64,000 bases of DNA from Sporocytophaga myxococcoides DSM 11118 (GTDB taxonomy: Bacteria > Bacteroidota > Bacteroidia > Cytophagales > Cytophagaceae). The notes beneath the pieces are model-generated. The model saw only the letters and a program-made list of their open reading frames with translations, was not told the DNA's origin and did not search any database. This document shows positions 18,651-27,901 of this stretch, piece after piece (position 1 is the first letter of the stretch; each line of letters opens with the position of its first letter). The position numbers and the translations under genes were made by a program. The stretch covers positions 186,001 to 250,000 of the forward strand of contig NZ_AUFX01000010.1 of the NCBI RefSeq assembly GCF_000426725.1, written 5' to 3'.

Positions 18651-19961
18651 TTATTGCTGTACCTGAGGTATAAACCTTGTTTTTACCTTTGCTTTTAAAT
18701 CACTTAGAATAGAGTATAACCCAAAATAGGTTCTGTTTATATAAAGCGAATGTCTTGATCCTCTGGCTACTTTTGAATTGCGGACTTCTTTCAGATTTGA
18801 AACATAATCTGTATAAGCATATATTTCCTTAAAATATGTTTCATCACCGAAGTCAAACTGATCCTGAGTGAATGGTAATGTCAGCAAGTCAACCATCTTA
18901 TGGAATAGACCTGAGAAAAACTGAAATTCTTCTTCGGTGTCATTTGGATGAATTAACTCCAGATTCGTATAGATCTGTCTCCATTTCGATTCATCTTTAT
19001 AGATGTCTCTATTGGTCAGACTAAAATAGTTTTTATAAAAGAACTCTGGAATTTCCTTCACACAACCAAAATCAAATATGCCGACTGTTCCGTCATCACG
19101 CATAAGGAAATTACCCGGATGCGGATCTGCATGGACTTTCTTCAGATGGTGAACCTGATAGTGATAAAAGTCCCAAAGTGCCTGCCCTATTTTATTCCTG
19201 ACTTCCTCAGAAGGATTAGCCTCAATAAACTCCTTCAAATGCTTGCCTTCAAGCCAATCCATGGTGATGATTCTTTCAGAAGAAAGTTCAGGATAATATT
19301 TCGGGAAAACCAGATTTTCAATATGACTGCAAGACTCTGACAATTCAATGGAACGACTTACCTCCAATTTATAATCTGTTTCTTCAAGCAACTTAGACTC
19401 TATTTCTTCAAAATACTTATCCATTTCCACCTCTTTCATTCCGACAAGTCTTATTGCAAATGGCTTTACAATCTTAAGATCTGAACTTACACTGCCCGCC
19501 ACACCTGGATATTGAATCTTTACTGCCAGATTCTTTCCGTCTTTCAAAGCTTTGTGCACCTGACCTATAGAAGCTGCATTGCAGGCATGCATATCAAACT
19601 GATCATACAATTGCTGCGGACTTTTCCCTAAAGTTTTATTAAAAGTATTTACGACAAGTGGACCAGATAGCGGAGGAGCGCTGTATTGAGAAAGAGAAAA
19701 CTTGTCAACATAAGCAGTTGGCAGCATTCCTCTATCCATACTCAACATTTGTGCAACTTTGAGGGCACTGCCTTTCAGGTTACTTAATGCATTATAAATG
19801 TCCTTCGCATTATCTTCATGTAACTCTTCTTTCGTTACAGAAGGATCCAACAGTTTTTTCGTGTAATGTTTAACATAATTGCCACCGACCTTGATACCAG
19901 CGCCGACAAAACGAGTAGCCCTTTCTACCTTTCCTGTGGGAATGTTTTCCTGCTCTTTCAT
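18651..19961 (-). CDS. ABC1/UbiB-type atypical kinase
   Basis: The 436-residue protein has the marks of the ABC1 (ADCK/COQ8/UbiB) family. A KxGQ-like motif is KVAQ at 68-71, the alanine-rich loop is NAASIGQVH (128-136), the nucleotide-binding lysine lies in AVKIQYP (Lys148), the catalytic loop is HADPHPGN (277-284) and the metal site is DFG (297-299). The family acts as ATPase/kinase in isoprenoid-lipid and quinone metabolism. KVAQ replaces the usual KxGQ glycine, a visible variation. No C-terminal membrane helix is evident. It follows a TetR-type regulator by 4 bp, so it is probably under its control. Confidence 0.85.
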   Translation of the reverse strand: MKEQENIPTGKVERATRFVGAGIKVGGNYVKHYTKKLLDPSVTKEELHEDNAKDIYNALSNLKGSALKVAQMLSMDRGMLPTAYVDKFSLSQYSAPPLSGPLVVNTFNKTLGKSPQQLYDQFDMHACNAASIGQVHKALKDGKNLAVKIQYPGVAGSVSSDLKIVKPFAIRLVGMKEVEMDKYFEEIESKLLEETDYKLEVSRSIELSESCSHIENLVFPKYYPELSSERIITMDWLEGKHLKEFIEANPSEEVRNKIGQALWDFYHYQVHHLKKVHADPHPGNFLMRDDGTVGIFDFGCVKEIPEFFYKNYFSLTNRDIYKDESKWRQIYTNLELIHPNDTEEEFQFFSGLFHKMVDLLTLPFTQDQFDFGDETYFKEIYAYTDYVSNLKEVRNSKVARGSRHSLYINRTYFGLYSILSDLKAKVKTRFIPQVQQ

Positions 19962-19965
19962 CTTC

Positions 19966-20595
19966 TTACTTTTTAGTCAGTAGAAATTTCCCAAAGTCGA
20001 TAAGACTGTCCATTGTATGCTCTCCAATAAGCCTGAAACTGAGATCCACAGCTTTTTCAATAGCAGCATCGGTCATTTCAAAATTATTGCTGGTATCTTC
20101 AACCCAATAATTCAATACAAAAAGCGCCTGAAGCCAGAATCCATGCTTATATTTATCAGAAATATATTTGCGTTCTTTTACCTCCCTTGTTTCAACGCCC
20201 TGTTTTATAAGAATATCAACGTATTTGTAAAAGGCATTTTTGAAATCGTCGAGAACATTGTTTTTAGCGATTTCATAAAGCTTCAGATTGTCCTTTTTCA
20301 GAAGCACATAGCTTCTATTCTCCCTCATTTTCTGAATCCACACAAAGTAGAAAGCAAGGAGCTTTTCGCGAGCTGTGTAGTTTTGATAGATAGGATCTTG
20401 TTCTAACTGGATAAGAGAAGCCTCAAATACCACCAGCCAGAAATCTCTCTCAATTGCTTCAAGGGAATTATAAAACCCATAAAACTCTGACTCTGAAATA
20501 TTTAACAATTTACAAAAAGAATATACAGAAGTAGGCACTTTACCGTTTTCGAGAAGATAGACTTTATAAGTCTCTATAATTTGCTGTTTGTCCAT
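19966..20595 (-). CDS. TetR-like transcriptional regulator
   Basis: The first 60 residues have a TetR-type helix-turn-helix arrangement: VYSFCKLLNISESEFYGFYN then LEAIERDFW. The remaining helical region would bind a ligand and dimerise. It is the first gene of an operon with the ABC1 kinase, an association seen in other Bacteroidota. The DNA-binding domain is somewhat divergent, so the family call is moderate. Confidence 0.7.
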   Translation of the reverse strand: MDKQQIIETYKVYLLENGKVPTSVYSFCKLLNISESEFYGFYNSLEAIERDFWLVVFEASLIQLEQDPIYQNYTAREKLLAFYFVWIQKMRENRSYVLLKKDNLKLYEIAKNNVLDDFKNAFYKYVDILIKQGVETREVKERKYISDKYKHGFWLQALFVLNYWVEDTSNNFEMTDAAIEKAVDLSFRLIGEHTMDSLIDFGKFLLTKK

Positions 20596-20780
20596 AAAAA
20601 ATGAGTTTAGATTGTTCAGTATAATTGGATAACGCAGAATCCCTGCATTCTATTCAAATTAGGGAACAGTGAAATGAAATAAAAGATTTTGTCTTGATAA
20701 ATTAATTCAACTAACACCAACCTCCCAAAATATCCGCTTAATAGCTCCAAAAAACTATCAACAAAAATCCTCCAATTTTT

Positions 20781-20861
20781 ATTTAGATTTTATCAAAATT
20801 CCTATTTGTAATTAATCTAAATATGCTTAAAATTGCACCTGTATTTAAAATTAGTCTAAAT
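20781..20861. promoter_or_regulatory. Three copies of a 19-bp near-palindromic box
   Basis: ATTTAGATTTTATCAAAAT (20781-20799), ATTTGTAATTAATCTAAAT (20804-20822) and ATTTAAAATTAGTCTAAAT (20843-20861) share the pattern ATTT-N12-AAAT. The last two match at 16 of 19 bases. Each resembles a dyad with ATTTAGA and TCTAAAT arms. They end 28 bp before the DUF4856 gene. The dyad form and iron-type operon suggest a Fur- or DtxR-like metal regulator site; the regulator is inferred. Confidence 0.65.
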
Positions 20862-20888
20862 AACTAGAGCATTTTTTAATAAAAACAA

Positions 20889-22046
20889 ATGAAAACAAAA
20901 TTACCACTTGCATTTTTGGCATTAAGCCTTGCATTTACAGCTTGTAAAAAGGATAAAGATGATCCAACGCCTGCAGAACCAGGGTATCGTACTGCAAAGG
21001 TTGATTACAATGCTTTAACCGCAACTACCTCATACAATTCACCTCTATTTTATGATAGCAAAGGTGATAGCACAGTGGACCGTACGGAAGGAAGATTGAG
21101 ACTTAGAATGTTAAAAGCATTGGATGCTTATGCTAAATCAGCAGCAAGTGGAAATAAAACCATTTCAGCAACGGCATTGGCTGGCATGTTTGCAAATACC
21201 AACAACTCGTTTATAGACCCTTACACTGACTTAAACTCAAGTACTTTACAGTTAAAAAATGTAACTGCAAGTTCGTTCTCTCAGGCTGATCAGGAATCCG
21301 TTCACATGGATATCAACTGGTTCTTTACCGAAATTGCAGAGGCTAGCAAAAGTGTAGCTGAAACTGCTGAAGATGGAAAAGCTGGAAAGCTTGGAAATTA
21401 TCTTGTTGATGAGAACGGAATCGAGTGGGCTCAAGTAATATCTAAGGCATTTATCGGTGGCCTTGAACTTGATTATATCGGAAACGTGCTTTTAGACAAA
21501 GGTTTAGACGCAAACAACACTGAATTGGTATCAGGAAAAAATTATACTCAACTAGAGCATAACTGGGATGAGGCTTACGGTCTTTTAACTGTAAACGATA
21601 TCTACGCTGCTACTGCAACTGCTACTGATAAGGATACAAAAGAATCATTTTTAGGATCTTATGTTTGGGAATACAATAGAGAGGGTTTCAAAAAAATTCA
21701 TTTCGCATTCCTAAAAGGTCGTGCAGCAATTATCAACAACGATAAAGCAGAACTTAGAGCACAAGCTGCTATCATCAGAGCAGAGTTTGAAAAAGCAATA
21801 GCTTCAGCTGCTTTAGGTTATCTTGAAAAATGGAAAAAAGGTGAAACTACTGCTGCTAAAGCGCATGCAATTGGCGAAGGAACTGGTTTCATATACTCAT
21901 TGAGATTCTGCAAAGTGAATGGAGCCGACAGCAAATTCTCTGACGATATACTTGACGGTATTCTGGAAGAAGGTTTCTGGAAACTGGATAATGATAAAAT
22001 TAATGCTGCATCAGACGCAATAAAAGCGAAATTTAAGTTACAGTAA
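20889..22046 (+). CDS. DUF4856 lipoprotein
   Basis: A lipoprotein signal ends at Cys19 (SLAFTACKKDKDD). The mature domain (about 30-385) matches DUF4856: YNALTATTSYNSPLFYDSKG, HMDINWFFTEIAEA, EHNWDEAYGLL and EGFWKLDNDKI. The Lys/Asp-rich run after the cysteine resembles the Bacteroidota surface-export signal, so it may face outside. The family commonly neighbours imelysin genes and is probably structurally related to them, but its function is unproven. It is the first gene of the cluster and is followed by a strong hairpin. Confidence 0.82.
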   Translation: MKTKLPLAFLALSLAFTACKKDKDDPTPAEPGYRTAKVDYNALTATTSYNSPLFYDSKGDSTVDRTEGRLRLRMLKALDAYAKSAASGNKTISATALAGMFANTNNSFIDPYTDLNSSTLQLKNVTASSFSQADQESVHMDINWFFTEIAEASKSVAETAEDGKAGKLGNYLVDENGIEWAQVISKAFIGGLELDYIGNVLLDKGLDANNTELVSGKNYTQLEHNWDEAYGLLTVNDIYAATATATDKDTKESFLGSYVWEYNREGFKKIHFAFLKGRAAIINNDKAELRAQAAIIRAEFEKAIASAALGYLEKWKKGETTAAKAHAIGEGTGFIYSLRFCKVNGADSKFSDDILDGILEEGFWKLDNDKINAASDAIKAKFKLQ

Positions 22047-22103
22047 TAAATTAGAAAAAAGCTCATTATCTTTGTAGGTTTTGAGCTCTAAAATATAATA
22101 ACT

Positions 22104-22148
22104 AAAAATAGAAGTGACTGGTCTAAGAAGCCAATCACTTCTATTTTT
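22104..22148 (+). terminator. Long hairpin between DUF4856 and imelysin genes
   Basis: Arms 22104-22121 and 22131-22148 pair at 17 of 18 positions around a 9-base loop, with A-run and T-run ends. It ends 12 bp before the imelysin start. It probably acts as an attenuator or partial terminator, lowering downstream expression relative to the DUF4856 gene. Confidence 0.75.
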
Positions 22149-22160
22149 CATTTAAATGAC

Positions 22161-23330
22161 ATGAAAAACACAAACCTGCTGACTGCCAAAATTTTAATTC
22201 TTTCTGTACTAATTTTTTTTTCATGTTCAAAAGATAAAGATGATACCGGTGGAAATACTGAAGGCGTTGACAGAAGTGCGATGCTCACTTTTATAGCAGA
22301 TGATATTATCATTCCTTCATATGCAGGTTTTAAAATAAAGCTGGATGCCATGGTAGAAAAGTCAAACGACTTTACCGCTAATCCAAATTCAAGCACGCTT
22401 AACAGCTTCCGCCAGGCCTGGGTTGAAGCCTATACCGAATGGCAAAAAGTAGAATTATTTGATGTAGGACCTGCAGAAAAACATACACTTAGAAATTTTT
22501 TCAATATTTATCCAACCTCCGTTCACACTACTGTTACCATCAATGGAACTAATAATGGTATCATTGAAAATATAGCTAATGGAAATGAGAATTTAAATTT
22601 ACCCTCAAACTACTCTGCTCAAGGCTTTCCTGCATTAGATTACCTTTTAAATGGTATTGGAGACAGTGATGATGCTGTCCTGGCTGAATATACGACAGCT
22701 ACTGATGCCCAAGCTAAACTTGCCTATGTAAAAAAGATAGTAGATCAGATGAATTTCAGATTTAATCAGACCTACACAGAATGGACTGCGGGATACAGAG
22801 ATCAATTTGTATCTAAGACTTCTCTGGATATTTATTCTTCGACTTCCCTTCTGGTCAATGGATTTGTATTAAACTACGAAAGATTTATCAGATCCGGAAA
22901 GTTCGCAAATCCTTCAGGAGCAATGTCAAGCTCTCCCAATGCCTATCCGGAAGATGTAGAAGCATTTTATAAAAAAGATTTATCACGTACACTTGCAATT
23001 ACCGCGCATCAGGCTTCCGTTGATTTCTTCAATGGTAAAAGTGTAAAAACCGGCAATGAGGGAAATTCTCTTAAGACTTACCTGAATGCAATTGAAGCAA
23101 AAGACCTCAAATCAGGCAAACCTCTTGTAGATACGCTGAACGGACAATTTAAAGCAATAGCTTCTGCTATGAACTCTTTAAACCCAAGCCTTGAAACAGA
23201 GGTAAGAACAAATAATCAGGCTATGATTGATGTCTACAATAAATTGCAAACAGCTACCCGAATGCTGAAAGTAGACATGACATCTGCAATGAGCATTACC
23301 ATCACTTATACAGACAACGACGGAGACTAG
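22161..23330 (+). CDS. Imelysin-family (peptidase M75-like) lipoprotein
   Basis: A lipoprotein signal ends at Cys22 (FFSCSKDKDD). The 360-residue body is a two-fold helical imelysin domain, with WVEAYTEWQKVELFDVGPAE and the divergent signature QGFPALDYLLNG in place of the classical GxHxxE. Related proteins (IrpA, EfeM/EfeO) take part in iron uptake and lack protease activity. The acidic-lysine segment after the lipid cysteine suggests surface exposure. It is followed by the HTTM gene with a 20-bp gap, and is likely an iron- or ligand-binding partner of the TonB receptor. Confidence 0.87.
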   Translation: MKNTNLLTAKILILSVLIFFSCSKDKDDTGGNTEGVDRSAMLTFIADDIIIPSYAGFKIKLDAMVEKSNDFTANPNSSTLNSFRQAWVEAYTEWQKVELFDVGPAEKHTLRNFFNIYPTSVHTTVTINGTNNGIIENIANGNENLNLPSNYSAQGFPALDYLLNGIGDSDDAVLAEYTTATDAQAKLAYVKKIVDQMNFRFNQTYTEWTAGYRDQFVSKTSLDIYSSTSLLVNGFVLNYERFIRSGKFANPSGAMSSSPNAYPEDVEAFYKKDLSRTLAITAHQASVDFFNGKSVKTGNEGNSLKTYLNAIEAKDLKSGKPLVDTLNGQFKAIASAMNSLNPSLETEVRTNNQAMIDVYNKLQTATRMLKVDMTSAMSITITYTDNDGD

Positions 23331-23350
23331 CAATAGTTTTATCTACAGCT

Positions 23351-24688
23351 ATGAAAACTTATTTCGAAAGAACCATTTCTGCCGCACCTCTGGCAGTCTT
23401 CAGGATCGGACTGGGTTTTATGTTATTGTTTGGAGTTATCCGTTTCTGGAGCAAAGGATGGATTGAAGATCTTTATATCAATCCCAAATTTTATTTTCCA
23501 TTTTACGGTTTTGAATTTGTCGTTCCACTAGGGAACTATACATATGTTCTATTTGCTGTTTGCGGATTATCTGCTTTTCTCTTTGCACTAGGATTATATT
23601 ACAGATTTGCCAGCATCAGTCTTTTTCTGAGCTTTACTTATATCGAACTGATAGATAAAAGTACTTATCTTAATCATTATTACTTCATCAGTATGATATG
23701 TCTGCTGATGATCTTTTTGCCCGCTCATGCTTTTTTCTCAATTGATGCTAGACTCAATAAGAACATTCTTTCAGGTTATATCCCTGCCTGGACAATCGAT
23801 AGCATCAAGGTATTTGTAAGCATGTTGTATATTTTTGCCGCCATTGCCAAAATTAATAGTGACTGGCTTTTGCATGCCCAACCATTAAAAATATGGCTGA
23901 TTGCCAGAAACGATATGCCTCTTATCGGTTTCTTATTTAACTATAAATGGACTCCTTACCTGTTTAGTTGGTTCGGTTTTCTTTATGATCTTACCATTCC
24001 TTTCTTATTATGGAATAAAAAGACGAGGATCACAGCTTATGCTGCTGTTATAGTTTTTCATTTGATGACATCTCTCCTATTTCCAATCGGAATGTTTCCG
24101 TACATCATGATTGTCACTGCTTTGATATTCTTTTCAGAAGACTTTCATTTAAAACTGCTTTCGAAATTCAACAAATTATTCAAGGGATCTGAAGGATTTA
24201 TTTCTAGTTCCAATAGCCATACATTCAAACAATTAAATCAGAAGGTCATTATTGGTCTGTTCACCCTGTTCTTCTTTATTCAGATTCTATTGCCGTTCAG
24301 ATATCTTTTATATCCTGGCCAATTGTTCTGGACTGAAGAAGGTTTTAGATTTTCCTGGCGAGTAATGCTTATTGAAAAAGCTGGTTATGCAGAGTTTAAG
24401 GTAAGAGATGCCGTCTCCGGAAAATGGGTAATAGTAAACAACAATGAATTTCTCACTAAGCTACAGGAAAAAATGATGGCCACTCAGCCAGATATGATCT
24501 TGCAATATGCACATCTTCTACGGGACCACTATGCCAAGATTGGATTCGAAAAACCTCAGGTTTTTGTCGATTCATATGTAACGCTGAATGGAAGGCTTGG
24601 AAGAGTATTGGTTGATCCTAACACAGATCTTGCAGCTCAGGAGGAATCCTTTAATCACAAGTCCTGGATATTATCATATAATGATTAA
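23351..24688 (+). CDS. HTTM-domain membrane protein
   Basis: The 445-residue protein starts with the HTTM signature: APLAVFRIGLGFMLLFGVIR, then helices up to about residue 310, including IDKSTYLNHYYFISMICLLM and VSMLYIFAAIAKINSDWL. A soluble C-terminal region (about 325-445) has SWRVMLIEKAGYAEFKVRD. HTTM domains are homologous to the membrane part of vitamin-K-dependent gamma-carboxylase, but bacterial versions lack assigned reactions. Its stop overlaps the TonB receptor start by 8 bp, so expression is coupled. A role in modifying a cluster lipoprotein or in handling a redox cofactor is possible but speculative. Confidence 0.85.
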   Translation: MKTYFERTISAAPLAVFRIGLGFMLLFGVIRFWSKGWIEDLYINPKFYFPFYGFEFVVPLGNYTYVLFAVCGLSAFLFALGLYYRFASISLFLSFTYIELIDKSTYLNHYYFISMICLLMIFLPAHAFFSIDARLNKNILSGYIPAWTIDSIKVFVSMLYIFAAIAKINSDWLLHAQPLKIWLIARNDMPLIGFLFNYKWTPYLFSWFGFLYDLTIPFLLWNKKTRITAYAAVIVFHLMTSLLFPIGMFPYIMIVTALIFFSEDFHLKLLSKFNKLFKGSEGFISSSNSHTFKQLNQKVIIGLFTLFFFIQILLPFRYLLYPGQLFWTEEGFRFSWRVMLIEKAGYAEFKVRDAVSGKWVIVNNNEFLTKLQEKMMATQPDMILQYAHLLRDHYAKIGFEKPQVFVDSYVTLNGRLGRVLVDPNTDLAAQEESFNHKSWILSYND

Positions 24689-27107
24689 GTATAAAATATT
24701 AAGTTTCATTCTGGTTTGCCTTGTTTCTTCAAACCTCTGTGCCCAATACAATTTGTCAGGAACAGTGCTGTCCCTTCCCGACAGTTCTTATATGAAAAAC
24801 TGTAATGTTTACCTGAATGAAAAGAGCATTTCAGTTTCAACAGATTCGTTAGGCAAATTTGAATTCCGGGACTTGCCAGCAGGCCAATATACATTGGTAA
24901 CTTCCTTCCTTGAGTATCATACTACTTATCAAAAGGTTTCTATTAATAAGAGTGATACTTATGTTAAAGTTTTCATGAAATCTGTTTACAGTGTATTAGA
25001 CGAGGTAATAGTAACTCACGCACCTGCAGATGAAGGACACTTGAGGGCTGTAGAAAATATGGGAATTTATGAGGGTAAAAAGTCTGAAGTAATAGTTCCC
25101 GATAAACTTACTGTAAACCTCGCAACCAATAATGCCAGACAAGTATATTCACGTGTTGCAGGATTGAACATTTATGAAAATGACGGAGCAGGTCTTCAGC
25201 TTAGTATTGGTGGAAGAGGCCTGGACCCAAACAGAACGTCTAACTTTAATGTCAGGCAAAATGGATATGACATCAGCGCTGACGCTTTAGGTTATCCGGA
25301 AAGTTATTATACCCCTCCTGTAGAAGCTATTGAGAAAATTCAGATCGTTCGCGGCGCTGCCTCTCTTCAGTATGGTACTCAGTTTGGAGGTTTAGTGAAT
25401 TTTGTTTTAAGAAAACCTGTAGAAGATAAAAAAATTCAGCTTGTTGCCAGACAAAGTGTAGGCTCTTACGGCTTCTACAATGCTTTTACAAGCCTCAGCG
25501 GCACAGTTGGAAAAGTTAGTTATTATTCCTTTTTCCAATATAAAAGAGCGGATGGCTGGAGACCAAACTCTGGTTTTGATGCCTATAATTTTTACACTAA
25601 TCTGAATTATAAGTTATCTCCAAAATCAACTCTTGGGTTTGATATCACAATCATGGATTACCTTGCACAACAGGCAGGTGGTCTTAATGACAAAATGTTT
25701 AAGGAGAATCCTAGACAAAGCAACAGAGACAGAAACTGGTTTAAGGTAAACTGGAACCTTGCTGCAATCCATTTCACACATAAATTTAGTGCATCCAGTG
25801 AATTTAATATCCGCATGTTCGGACTTTCCGCATTAAGGTATTCTTTAGGATTCAGACCTGTCAGGGTTGAATCACCGGACGACAATAGCAAGCGCGATCT
25901 GATCAAAGGAGAATTTAACAACTGGGGGGCAGAAGCCAGATATTTAAAGAGATATATGATTGGATCCAAAAACATGGTAGTATTGGTTGGAGGACGTTTT
26001 TACCATGGATTAAATCATAGCACTCAGGGATTAGGCACTGCAGGCACTAATCCTGATTTCAATTATATACAAGACTACAAATATAAATCTCTGAATTCAT
26101 CAGATTATCGTTTCCCTAATAACAATGTAGCATTGTTTGCGGAAAATATCATTTACCTTTCTGACAAATTTTCCATCACGCCTGGAATAAGGTATGAGTA
26201 TATCAATACAACTTCAGATGGTTCATCAATAACACTGGTAACCAATAATGCCGGAGTTGTCAGAGACACGATTTCTGTTATAGAGAATAGAGTTAAAAAC
26301 CGCCAGTTTATTCTGGGAGGAATCGGTTTTGGCTACAGACCTACTTCCCGGATTAATATTTATGCCAATGTATCCCAGAACTACAGATCTATTACCTTCA
26401 GCGATATGCAGATTATAAATCCGTCGTCTGTTATTGATCCTAACCTGAAAGATGAAAGAGGGTACTCTGCTGATATAGGGATCAGAAGTGAGCAGACAAA
26501 CGCCATCATATATGATCTGAGCTTGTTTTATGTGAACTATGCTAATAGAATTGGTGAAGCACCAGCATCTGACAAAAACGATAATACGCTCAGAAAAAGA
26601 GGTAATATCGGAGAGGCAGTCATGATGGGAGTTGAGTGTTATCTTGAAGGTGAATTCTTTAAACTTGCCAAGATCAAAACAGAAAACTGGAATGCATCAG
26701 CCTTCGTTAACCTTGCATTGATTCACTCAAAATATTTAAAAAGTGAATTGAAAAGAGTAAAGGGAAGTCAAGTTGAGTTTGTTCCAAAAGTAAACTTAAA
26801 AACGGGCTTAAGAGCCGGATACAAAAATCTTAAAGCATCATTTCAGTTGACATATCTTTCCGATCAGTATACCGATGCTACCAACGAGCGGGAAGGCGGG
26901 AGTTCCGGTGTTATCGGTGTTATTCCAGCCTATACCATTATGGATTTCAGTTTATCTTATGAATATAAAATATTTAAGCTGGAAGGCAGTATCAATAACC
27001 TGGCCAATCAGATGTATTTTACGCGAAGAGCTACTGGGTATCCAGGACCAGGAATCTTACCTTCAGATGGAAGGGGGTTTTACTTGACTTTACAGGTAAA
27101 AATATAA
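24681..27107 (+). CDS. TonB-dependent receptor, FecA-like
   Basis: The start is placed at the ATG at 24681, which gives a proper signal peptide (1-22, ending LCAQ); a frame-extending ATG at 24588 lies inside the HTTM gene. After a carboxypeptidase-like regulatory domain (about 24-110) comes the plug (about 130-240) with VYSRVAGLNIYENDG, IGGRGLDPNRTSNFNVRQNG and VRGAASLQYGTQFGG, then a 22-strand barrel to residue 808. The plug resembles ferric-citrate (FecA) receptors. It should import a ferric chelate across the outer membrane using TonB. Gene context with imelysin supports iron. Confidence 0.92.
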   Translation: MIKYKILSFILVCLVSSNLCAQYNLSGTVLSLPDSSYMKNCNVYLNEKSISVSTDSLGKFEFRDLPAGQYTLVTSFLEYHTTYQKVSINKSDTYVKVFMKSVYSVLDEVIVTHAPADEGHLRAVENMGIYEGKKSEVIVPDKLTVNLATNNARQVYSRVAGLNIYENDGAGLQLSIGGRGLDPNRTSNFNVRQNGYDISADALGYPESYYTPPVEAIEKIQIVRGAASLQYGTQFGGLVNFVLRKPVEDKKIQLVARQSVGSYGFYNAFTSLSGTVGKVSYYSFFQYKRADGWRPNSGFDAYNFYTNLNYKLSPKSTLGFDITIMDYLAQQAGGLNDKMFKENPRQSNRDRNWFKVNWNLAAIHFTHKFSASSEFNIRMFGLSALRYSLGFRPVRVESPDDNSKRDLIKGEFNNWGAEARYLKRYMIGSKNMVVLVGGRFYHGLNHSTQGLGTAGTNPDFNYIQDYKYKSLNSSDYRFPNNNVALFAENIIYLSDKFSITPGIRYEYINTTSDGSSITLVTNNAGVVRDTISVIENRVKNRQFILGGIGFGYRPTSRINIYANVSQNYRSITFSDMQIINPSSVIDPNLKDERGYSADIGIRSEQTNAIIYDLSLFYVNYANRIGEAPASDKNDNTLRKRGNIGEAVMMGVECYLEGEFFKLAKIKTENWNASAFVNLALIHSKYLKSELKRVKGSQVEFVPKVNLKTGLRAGYKNLKASFQLTYLSDQYTDATNEREGGSSGVIGVIPAYTIMDFSLSYEYKIFKLEGSINNLANQMYFTRRATGYPGPGILPSDGRGFYLTLQVKI

Positions 27108-27109
27108 TT

Positions 27110-27165
27110 GAGATGATGTAGAGGCGCTATATTGGCGTCTCTCATCTCTTCTAATGATCTGGATT
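27110..27165 (+). terminator. Hairpin after TonB receptor gene
   Basis: AGAGGCGC (27120-27127) pairs with GCGTCTCT (27135-27142), with one G-U, and GAGATG/CATCTC extends the stem. A T-rich tract starts 14 bases later at 27162. It likely ends or reduces transcription before the cytochrome gene. Confidence 0.55.
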
Positions 27166-27319
27166 TTTTTTATTTTTTTTACCTTTTTAACTACTTCAAT
27201 CCCCTCTCTTTCATACCATTTAAGACATCAACATAACATCTTTAAATAATAAGCCAATGATCATACTCAAACAAATCAATTTTCAACATGTTTCCTGTTG
27301 CAAATTGATTTAAGACCTC

Positions 27320-27895
27320 ATGAATTCAAAAGTGGTTACAGTATGTCTCATTTCGATATTTCTTTATAATTGCAATCAAATTCAGAAAGAAGCGAAGGAT
27401 AAAGTAAATATATCCAACGACAGCTTATTAAAGAGAGGAGAATATCTGGTAACGATTATGGCTTGTGCTGATTGTCATTCACCAAAAATGAAAACTGATC
27501 AAGGTTTTGTTCCTGATCCGGATTTGACTCTTTCTGGCCACCCTTCCCATAAACAATTGAAAGATATAGATACATCATTAACCAGAACCTGGGCAATTTT
27601 TTCTGAGGAAGGTACTGCATCTGCAGGTCCTTGGGGCGTTTCCTATGCAGCCAATATAACTTCAGATCCTACAGGCATTGGAGAATGGACTCAGGAGCAA
27701 TTTAACAGAGCTATGAAACAGGGTAAATACAAAGGAATAGAAAAGGCCAGAACATTGCAACCGCCTATGCCCTGGCCTTCTTTTGCTGTGTTGAGGGATG
27801 AAGACTTAAAAGCAATCTTCACATTCCTGAAATCAACAAAACCTATAAGGAATGTCCCTCCTGATTCAAAACCCAGGAAAGATATGAATCATTAA
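27320..27895 (+). CDS. Lipoprotein cytochrome c
   Basis: A lipoprotein signal ends at Cys18 (FLYNCNQ). One haem site is CADCH (Cys49, Cys52, His53), and Met150 in LQPPMPWPSF is a likely distal ligand. The 191-residue length with NITSDPTGIGEWTQEQFNRA matches mono-haem cytochromes resembling the subunits of alcohol/aldehyde dehydrogenases. It lies 212 bp after the TonB receptor and beyond a hairpin, so it may be a separate unit. It could transfer electrons, perhaps for ferric reduction, but this is inference. Confidence 0.88.
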   Translation: MNSKVVTVCLISIFLYNCNQIQKEAKDKVNISNDSLLKRGEYLVTIMACADCHSPKMKTDQGFVPDPDLTLSGHPSHKQLKDIDTSLTRTWAIFSEEGTASAGPWGVSYAANITSDPTGIGEWTQEQFNRAMKQGKYKGIEKARTLQPPMPWPSFAVLRDEDLKAIFTFLKSTKPIRNVPPDSKPRKDMNH

Positions 27896-27901
27896 TACTA
27901 T

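Noticed and set aside
24588-24680. Upstream extension of the TonB receptor
   Set aside because: The extension lies inside the HTTM gene and would hide the signal peptide; ATG at 24681 gives a normal leader.
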